Below, in pieces: positions 57,784 to 64,000 of a stretch of DNA of 64,000 bases; position 1 is the first letter of the stretch; each line of letters starts with the position of its first letter. The notes beneath the pieces are model-generated. The model ran no database searches. It was not told the origin of the DNA and saw only the letters and a list, made by a program, of their open reading frames with translations. Origin of the DNA: Microthyrium microscopicum (lineage: Eukaryota > Ascomycota > Dothideomycetes > Microthyriales > Microthyriaceae); the NCBI GenBank assembly GCA_010405405.1, contig MU004237.1, positions 290,014 to 354,013 of the forward strand. The letters run 5' to 3'. A program made the position numbers and the translations under genes.

Positions 57784-58234
57784 ATGGCACACCAAGAACG
57801 AAACCGAGCGCCGAACAAAAGACCAAGAAATCAGAGTATCTTCGCTGGTCGTACGAAGGCTCGAGCCGGGCCTTTCATTTCAACGAGCATGCAAGGATCT
57901 CGATTTGAAGAGGACCACATGCACTGCCATCGAATGGTTTGCATGTCTTGTCTGGATTGGCAAATGTAGATCTTGGACTGAATAAATGCATGCCTCTAGG
58001 TGCTGGCACCAATACATCTGCTGCAGGTGGGAAGCTGGACTTGAAATGACCCAGTCAATTCAGGAACAGATAAATGCGGATGCCCAAAGAAAAGTCAATA
58101 CTAACGCAGACCGATCGGAATCGTCTAGCTTAGCAGAGGGCTGGCAATATTACAACTTTGGCATATTACACTTGTGTTTGGTCATGGTGATCTTCGCGGG
58201 CTCCGCGAGGCAAGAGAACTTCATTCATCTCTAA
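57784..58234 (+). CDS. Small two-exon protein with a Cys/His/Trp cluster
   Basis: Exons 57784..57965 and 58000..58234, 138 residues; donor gtagat, acceptor gcctctag, phase 2; the intron is only 34 bp, shorter than most here. The N-terminus is basic (HQERNRAPNKRPRNQ). Splicing fuses HMHCHRMVCMSCLDWQ to MCWHQYICCRWEAG, giving an H-x-C-H-x3-C-x2-C ... C-W-H ... C-C array that looks like a small metal-binding fold. A hydrophobic C-terminal segment (FGILHLCLVMVIFAGSA) could be a tail anchor. That a splice joins two Cys/Trp-rich halves from different frames is the main support. No family recognised. Confidence 0.55.
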
Positions 58235-58533
58235 GCGACTGGTGATTTCAAGAGCCTTGGCATCTGGAGAAAAGACGAGAAGTGTAACCACGATTGATGC
58301 AAGATATGCAGCCACTGTACATAACTCTCCATCCCGATCATGCATGCGAGATGCAGCAAAGAGAGAACTCGACAAGAATTGAGTAGAGCAATATAGTTGA
58401 AGTAAAAAGGTACAAACAGATGCTAACCACTATAAAGGTAGCGTATCCTTTGGTCAGAGTACGTTATGATTTAGACTTCCTGCAAATTTGTGTACTTTGC
58501 ATCACTCCGAGTTCCTGGGCATTTCCAGTCACG

Positions 58534-60296
58534 ATGATCAGCGCAACTTCGTTGTGTCTACTGCTCACCATTTGGTCCGCACTGACTTATTTTCCGGTAG
58601 TGTTCGCAGCTGATCCAAGTATCGACCTGGGATACGTCAAATATATTGGAAAGCCAGGTTCTGCTATTAAGTATGCGAACAATTCAGCGTAATGGACCAG
58701 ATGCCTTGTTTTGAATTTCGATGGCTGATCTGGGAATAGTGCACCATATCATTTCGCCTTGCCATATGCTTACCCACCCGTCGGCTCTCTGAGATGGCTT
58801 GCTCCAAAGCCAATCTATGGGAGCCCGCCATCAACCATTAGTATCATCAGTGCAATAGTCCCCGGCCCTGCTTGTATTCAAGGCGTTCCTGCATGGCACG
58901 CTAATCCCTTCGCGAGCCCTACGTGTCCAGTCTCTGAAGCTTGCCTCACTCTCGATATCATCACGCCGAATAATGCCAACAATCTACCAGTCATGCTTCG
59001 TATCCATGGTGGTGGCTACACTGAAGGACAATCCGAATACAGTAATGGTATACCTGATTTGACACACTCGAAATGGGCCTTCGTATGGGTCAGTATACAA
59101 TATAGATTGGGCGCATATGGCTTCTTTGAACGTCGGGGAGAATGGAGGTGAGGTCGATACCGTATTACTGGATCAGCGAGCTGCAATCGACTGGGTCAAG
59201 AATACTTTGCGAACTTTGGCGATGACCCAAATCACATCCCGCTTGAAGGGGGAAGTGCGGGAGGTGGCAGCGTGACTGCAAAAATGATATTACGGGGGGC
59301 CTAAGGAGAGGCGCCTTTTGTAGCAGCTATTGCAGAATATCTCTGGTGGCCACCTCACCATGAGACGAATGTCCAAGTGAGTCAATTTCAAGACATACTA
59401 CAAGAAACTGGATGCCCAGATGTGGCTTGCTTGAGGAGTTGGGGTGAACGAAAACTCGCCAATGTGACTCGGAAAACATATGTGACTGCATATTTCAACC
59501 ATCAATATGGGTATGGAGATTTCTACTTTGGACCAGTAGTAGACGGCAAAGTCATACTTGATCTTCCTTCACGGGAATTCGAGCGAGGTCGTTTTCGTCA
59601 GGTATTTAAACCATCGCATCGACTTTTCTGCAACGAGGGAATTTAATAAAGCTCCAGGTACCACTGATGACCACTCATACACAATATGAGTTCTTCATCT
59701 TCTCCAATGGCACGATGAAAACGGGACTGGAGTTGATTAGCGACCTCAAGCAATTCTTCCCAAACGCGACCAATCCTTTCGTTGAGCAGATCATCCTACT
59801 CTATCCTACAGCAAAATCATAGCAGCACACACACTATTCCGGAGAATCGCAATTTATAGTGATGCAATATTGAAATGCCCGAGCAGGTGGATGGCCGAGG
59901 CCGGTACAGCATAAAACCAGCCCGCCAGAAAGATGATTTTCCATGCGAGTAGTCAAATCCACGGTGCAGAAGCAGTTTATTGGCTTTCTCGAAGTTATGG
60001 GAGTATGCATTGGAAGTATGAAGCATTTCGCACAAGACTAACATAATCTAGGCAAAAGTGGCTCACACGTTACGCCTGCAAAGGACATGAAGGATTGGCT
60101 TATCAGCCTTGTCGTCCAGGAAGATCCAAATAGTCTGACATGGTCTCCCAGCTTGACAAAACCCGCATGCCCTAAGTATGGGTCTGAGCGGAGAACGCTT
60201 TTTGTGACTGAGCAAGGTGTTCAGAATCTGATGGATATGGATATGGCTGAAAAATGTGATTTCTGGAATAATAATTCCCAGATCACAAGGATTTAG
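58534..60296 (+). pseudogene. Decayed type-B carboxylesterase (secreted)
   Basis: An alpha/beta-hydrolase of the carboxylesterase/lipase (type B) family with clear parts in order: a signal peptide from ATG 58534 (ISATSLCLLLTIWSALTYF); an intron 58689..58739; YAYPPVGSLRWLAPKP; CLTLDIITP; MLRIHGGGYTEGQS (oxyanion-hole region); IQYRLGAYGF; NVGENGG...LLDQRAAIDWV; the nucleophile block GGSAGGGSV; a second intron after FRQ joining VPLMTTHTQYEFF; AIYSDAILKCPSRWMAEAG; and the C-terminal block DWLISLVVQEDPNSLTW...CDFWNN. The frame is interrupted at about five places: shifts near 59125, 59200 and about 59820, and stops at 59302 and near 59911. So it cannot make full-length enzyme. The first half is nearly intact, which points to fairly recent decay. 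Confidence 0.82.
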
Positions 60297-60502
60297 GGAC
60301 AATGATAGTAGGTGAGGCAGTTGTAGCAGAACGGCAGATTCTCTATTCCGCCCCAGAATCTGCATTGCCCAAAAAAGCGGCACAGTTCTGATACATATTT
60401 GACTTGTCTAAAAGATATCTCCGATGTACACACTGGCAGACTCCCTACTTCTAGACCAAGGAGACCAGTTTATTTAATTTTTGTAGAAGATTAGGCTTAG
60501 AC
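60297..60502. other. Short spacer between convergent genes
   Basis: About 200 bp of 3' flank between the esterase relic and the F-box gene; nothing seen. Confidence 0.4.
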
Positions 60503-61246
60503 TCAGCATTTATCTGCTGGAACCTCATCTACCCATGCTTGAGTATGGTCAAAGAAGGCCACCCAATCCTCTGGAGTTGGTTGCGGCCTGAGAACAAAAT
60601 CAAAACCACGGGCTTTATATGAAGACCAGCCCATGCTGACTACTTCACGTCCAGTGTGCCAATTGTCATCTTTGAAGTCGAGATTGACAGGTTCGAACTC
60701 GTTTTTACTGAAAAAAGTCCAATCCGAGAATTCGTTGAGACTGAACATTTCTCGTGGACTACGCTCGTCCACATACTCCAGCGCCCGGTCCCTGTCCTCG
60801 CGACTTGAATGTCCTATGAAACCGATGGCCCAGACACTGTAAAACGCATGTTGAAAGCGTAACATCTCCGAAGAAGTCATGGGTGATTGGTCTTCTCTCC
60901 ACTTATGAATCGCACAGAAATCGACCCATTCAGCACTAGCAGCAGAGGCACACCGCATATTGGATAGCAGACGCTTGATTCGAACAATGGATTTGTTGCT
61001 GCCACCATGCGGTTGCTCCATAGCTTCGACAATTCCTTGCTCATCGGCCAGTCGCTCAGCGATCGCAAGGTTCGAAATGGCACGGGGCGCGACGGCTTTA
61101 TAGATGGAGCCTGCGTGTTTCCGCCAAATGTAGTAGAAAACGCGCGCCGTCTTTGCAAGTGCGGCTATAACGGAGAAATCGGGCGCTGACCGAAAGATTT
61201 TGCAGATGATCTCTGTTGGAAGGCCCGGAAGAGAGCAGGCAGACAT
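60503..61246 (-). CDS. F-box-like protein
   Basis: A single exon of 247 residues from ATG 61246; the frame extends to 61288, but the codon there is TTG. The N-terminus, LPGLPTEIICKIFRSAPDFSV followed by AALAKTARVFYYIWRKH, is an F-box-like helix pair of the kind abundant in filamentous ascomycetes, which recruits substrates to SCF ubiquitin ligases through Skp1. The rest (AERLADEQGIVEAMEQ, MLRFQHAFYSVWAIGFIG, PREMFSLNEFSDWTFFS, PQPTPEDWVAFFDHTQAWVDE) resembles the helical tail of fungal F-box proteins that lack LRR or WD repeats. The substrate is unknown. Confidence 0.78.
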   Translation of the reverse strand: MSACSLPGLPTEIICKIFRSAPDFSVIAALAKTARVFYYIWRKHAGSIYKAVAPRAISNLAIAERLADEQGIVEAMEQPHGGSNKSIVRIKRLLSNMRCASAASAEWVDFCAIHKWREDQSPMTSSEMLRFQHAFYSVWAIGFIGHSSREDRDRALEYVDERSPREMFSLNEFSDWTFFSKNEFEPVNLDFKDDNWHTGREVVSMGWSSYKARGFDFVLRPQPTPEDWVAFFDHTQAWVDEVPADKC

Positions 61247-62541
61247 GATGATTCTTGGCCCTGGGTGAATGTCTGAGGAGTTCTTCAAAGGATGACAAGC
61301 GAGGTAAGCCGCTGGATTAGTTGAACGTCAAGATGCCGTGCAAGGATTTTGAGGTGGATTTAGCAAAAAAGAACACGTTCGTTGGGGTTTATGAGGACCA
61401 AGAGTTTTTGGACTTTGGATTGGTTGTTGTGTTTGAAAGGATGGAGCTCCGTAGCTGGTCGGCAAGGACAACGATGACGGTGGCGAGACCTTGCGCTGTA
61501 TGTGAAGTGCCAGTCGGGTCCATAGCATTCCTTCAGTCAACAACCGCATCCTAAATTCTCAACCCATCCAATGAGCCGTACAATATCATGTAGCCCGCAA
61601 TTTCATAGTTGGTAGGGATTAGTCTGTCAGTCTGTACTCTGTACCAATGATGAGCAGTGTGGGCTCGAACTCCACCTACGCGGGCGAGGAGATTCTGAAT
61701 ATGTCCCCGTGATTGTTGGAAACCAACTCTTAATGAGAATGGCGTAAACTTTGAGCATGTTCCAAGGTTTGAGGTCAGGTGTATTCTAATTTCAAAATAG
61801 ACTCAGCATCCAATGCAGGCTGCGTAGACTATTTTTGACCTCCATGGCGAGAGGTACCAGCAGCCTCCTCGCCGCCGTATCGTAGCTCGCGAACAGCAAT
61901 TGGGCCACTTTCTTCCAAAGCGTTTCATATCCCCTTGTTCCGACATTGAACATTGCAACAACTTGCGCCACAATCTACGATTTGTTGGTTGGAAAGTGCA
62001 AAAAGGCGCCTTTGGAGTCCAGGCTCTGCCCCGACTTTTTACCAAAATGGTCCTCGAATGAAACAAATTCAGCCAAGAACGGCCGATTTGGGCTAGATCT
62101 TGGTTATTAGAGCATTGATACAAACAATACAGCTGCGCAGTCTGGTATAACTCTTCTGTTGCATGTTACTCATGACCTAAGCTGTCTTTTTTACGCTGGG
62201 CGAATGTTATAGACTTTGTCCACCCACTCCTCACGACCAACAGATACTTACGAGCTCCAATTACTCATGGCCACCAACTGCTAATGACCACCAACTAGGT
62301 ACCCACGACCACCAACATCCAGAACTGAGACTATCCAAACGGGTCCCAATACGAATCCCGAAATAGCTTCACTATGATCAGGTACAACCAGATGCAATGA
62401 GTGTCCCTCTAAGAATATCTGGAGCTTCTCTATATAATGCCTCCGATCGCCTTGTCCGTTCAAACCTGACATCGAAACCTCCTATCACAATTCATACCAA
62501 TTAATCAAATACCTTCTCTATCTTGCCTTTCGGAATTGAAT
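61247..62541. other. 1.3 kb intergenic
   Basis: F-box promoter side and upstream region of the secreted-protein gene. 62220-62325 holds four loose copies of a (A/C)(C/A)GACCACCAAC-like phrase, a very small degenerate tandem repeat. No gene. Confidence 0.5.
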
Positions 62542-63889
62542 ATGCTTTTCGCAGCCAGAGTTCAAGACATTATGTGGGCTCTTTATGCAGTCACAGCTTT
62601 CACTGGTCTGGCATCAGCCTTCCCGCAACCTCTGCTGGGCAATGGATTGACACGACGTGCAAATGAAGAAAAGGCTGGACTCGGCGTTGAACTTGAGCTT
62701 GGAAAAGTCACTATTGAAGGCAAGAAAAACATAAAACCGGAGGAACGACAGTCAGTCAAAGGCGCCAAAATCATTCCCCTTAACTTCAAGCCGCCTCCAA
62801 TGACCAATTGGGTGCTTACTGCGGAAGTTACCGCCGATGACACGCTTCGAATCTACACCGAAGCTATTGTCGACGGCACGAAGAACAAGGTTGGAGATCA
62901 TAAGACCAGCTCAATTGGAGAGGAAGTGTTCAAGTACTTTGTAAGTCTAGTAGTGTCATCTCTAATAGCCACTCGTTTAATGACCTTTTTCTGCTTAGGA
63001 TGCATGGGCACCATGTTCAAAGAGCAAATGTATGGTCCAAATCGAAGGCCATGACAACCTAGGCCCTTGGGAGGTCAAATGGCCAGCGGATCCGCCAAAA
63101 GTAGAGACACTCAAATTCGACCCACAAGTTACGACCGCAGTCCCAATGGAAGGAATTCAAAAGCTTTTGGCAGATTGGAAGACTAAAGTTCCCAGTGACA
63201 AGAATGCCCTCGTCGGCAGTCCAGGAAGCAATGCGAAGGAGCTCAAGATACTCCGCCAGGACGACTTCAAATCCTTCACGAAGATCAAGCCCAGCGATGT
63301 CGACGCTGAATTCCTTGGTGCCTTCACCCTCTTGACCGCTTATGCTACGCTGGCTCACACAAGCAACAAGCAAGATGGACCAAAGAAAATAATCCCAATC
63401 ATGCCGCGCACAGATTTTGTTACTCTGTACAGCAAATACGTTGAGCCAAAAATCAAGAGCCAGTTGGGTGATAAGACTACATTGCTTCAAATTGTCCAAA
63501 AGATTTCTGGGCAGAAAGGGGATATTGCTAAGCAAGTTTTTACCTGGACTGGGAATGACAAGGCTACAAAGCCAAAAGAAAATTGGGACGGAAGAGATGC
63601 TGATCTCAAAAGTGGAAAGCTGGAAGTACAGAAGTTCCTTGGGCATCTTCAAGGGGATGACAAGGGAGCTAATAAACTGGATCTTGTGAAGCTTATGGAC
63701 AAAACACTACGCAACGGTCAAATTGGTGGTCTTGGAGACAAGTTGGAACAGACTGGAACAAACAAGGTTGCTCCGCTCTTTGAGCTGCGCGAACTTGCTC
63801 CAATCCAGGGAGCTGACCTTGGAAAGAAATTGGGTGAGTTCGAAGACAAGGTCATAGCATATTATGCTGGCAAATTCGACAACAACTAG
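62542..63889 (+). CDS. Secreted two-exon protein of unknown function
   Basis: Exons 62542..62940 and 62999..63889 (gtaagt / tgcttag, phase 0), 429 residues. The frame reaches 62536 with TTG; ATG 62542 is used, with a second in-frame ATG at 62572. The N-terminus MWALYAVTAFTGLASAF is a signal sequence, and LTRR near residue 38 is a candidate Kex2-type dibasic site. The mature part begins with an Ile/Thr beta-rich section (MTNWVLTAEVTADDTLRIYTEAI), then DAWAPCSKSKCMVQIEGH with a likely disulfide. It continues with a Lys-rich alpha-helical half (LLADWKTKVPSDKNA, PRTDFVTLYSKYVEPKIKSQ, VIAYYAGKFDNN). No enzyme motif or known effector motif is recognised. Confidence 0.75.
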
Positions 63890-64000
63890 ATCAGACTACG
63901 GTGTAACTATTCTCGTGGGTCACCTCTCAGACAGTTAACAAGTGCGAAGTTGGGAGTGATGGGTAGATGGCAGCAAGCGGTAGGGGAGGACGTGGCATAA
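63890..64000. other. 3' flank at window edge
   Basis: Downstream sequence of the secreted-protein gene; nothing further can be said. Confidence 0.4.

Noticed and set aside
61640-61690. tRNA-like B-box (ggctcgaactcc)
   Set aside because: No A-box at the right distance and no cloverleaf could be folded by eye. No convincing tRNA elsewhere either.
1-64000. CRISPR arrays, rRNA, intact transposons or a biosynthetic gene cluster
   Set aside because: None of the expected signatures was found: no regular spacer array, no rRNA blocks, no transposase or reverse transcriptase frame, no PKS/NRPS/terpene genes.

Overview
This is a window of nuclear DNA from a filamentous ascomycete (Pezizomycotina, possibly a leotiomycete; the class is a guess). 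The evidence is many short introns (about 45-100 bp) with GTNNGN donors and CTRAY-like branch points, long pyrimidine-rich leaders, and a typical gene set: a DASH complex subunit, an NRC-2/Fpk1-type flippase kinase, a fungal Pkc1 with HR1-C2-C1-C1-kinase layout, a SUV39/Clr4-type H3K9 methyltransferase and an AA9 lytic polysaccharide monooxygenase. Genes are monocistronic. I rebuilt the exons by hand from splice sites and reading phase, and every spliced model below closes in frame.

Layout. 0-5.4 kb: 5' part of DAD3, the NRC-2-like AGC kinase, a GNAT acetyltransferase. 5.4-9.8 kb: no supportable gene. 9.8-12.2 kb: kelch-like single-pass membrane protein, followed by a 0.5 kb degenerate minisatellite. 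13.4-18.8 kb: OPI3 phospholipid methyltransferase (five exons, one of 17 nt), GID4/VID24 degradation receptor, and a membrane-anchored aspartyl-protease-like protein whose two catalytic motifs are both lost. 20.5-25.6 kb: an unrecognised gene preceded by palindromic direct repeats, then the histone chaperone HIRA, whose frame continues past two duplicated TAG stops. 27.3-30.6 kb: La-domain RNA-binding protein with a very long gene-free upstream region. 35.3-41.2 kb: chromo-SET H3K9 methyltransferase, a DUF5519-type protein and the splicing factor Cwf19. 41.7-43.3 kb: two small spliced membrane-protein genes that look like a tandem pair. 44.2-52.7 kb: PKC1, two small membrane-protein genes, and an aquaporin with an altered first NPA box. 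53.8-64 kb: a more accessory stretch holding AA9 LPMO, two short orphan genes, a decayed carboxylesterase, an F-box protein and a two-exon secreted protein.

How the genes fit together. Most are unlinked housekeeping functions: membrane lipid signalling (NRC-2 kinase, Opi3, Pkc1), chromatin (HIRA, H3K9 methylation), RNA processing (La protein, Cwf19) and protein turnover (GID4, F-box). I see no biosynthetic cluster, CRISPR array, intact transposon, rRNA or convincing tRNA. The most unusual points are the HIRA tail, the pseudo-aspartyl protease, the small multi-exon genes that single-ORF calling misses, and the repeats at 12.7-13.2 kb and 21.3-21.5 kb.
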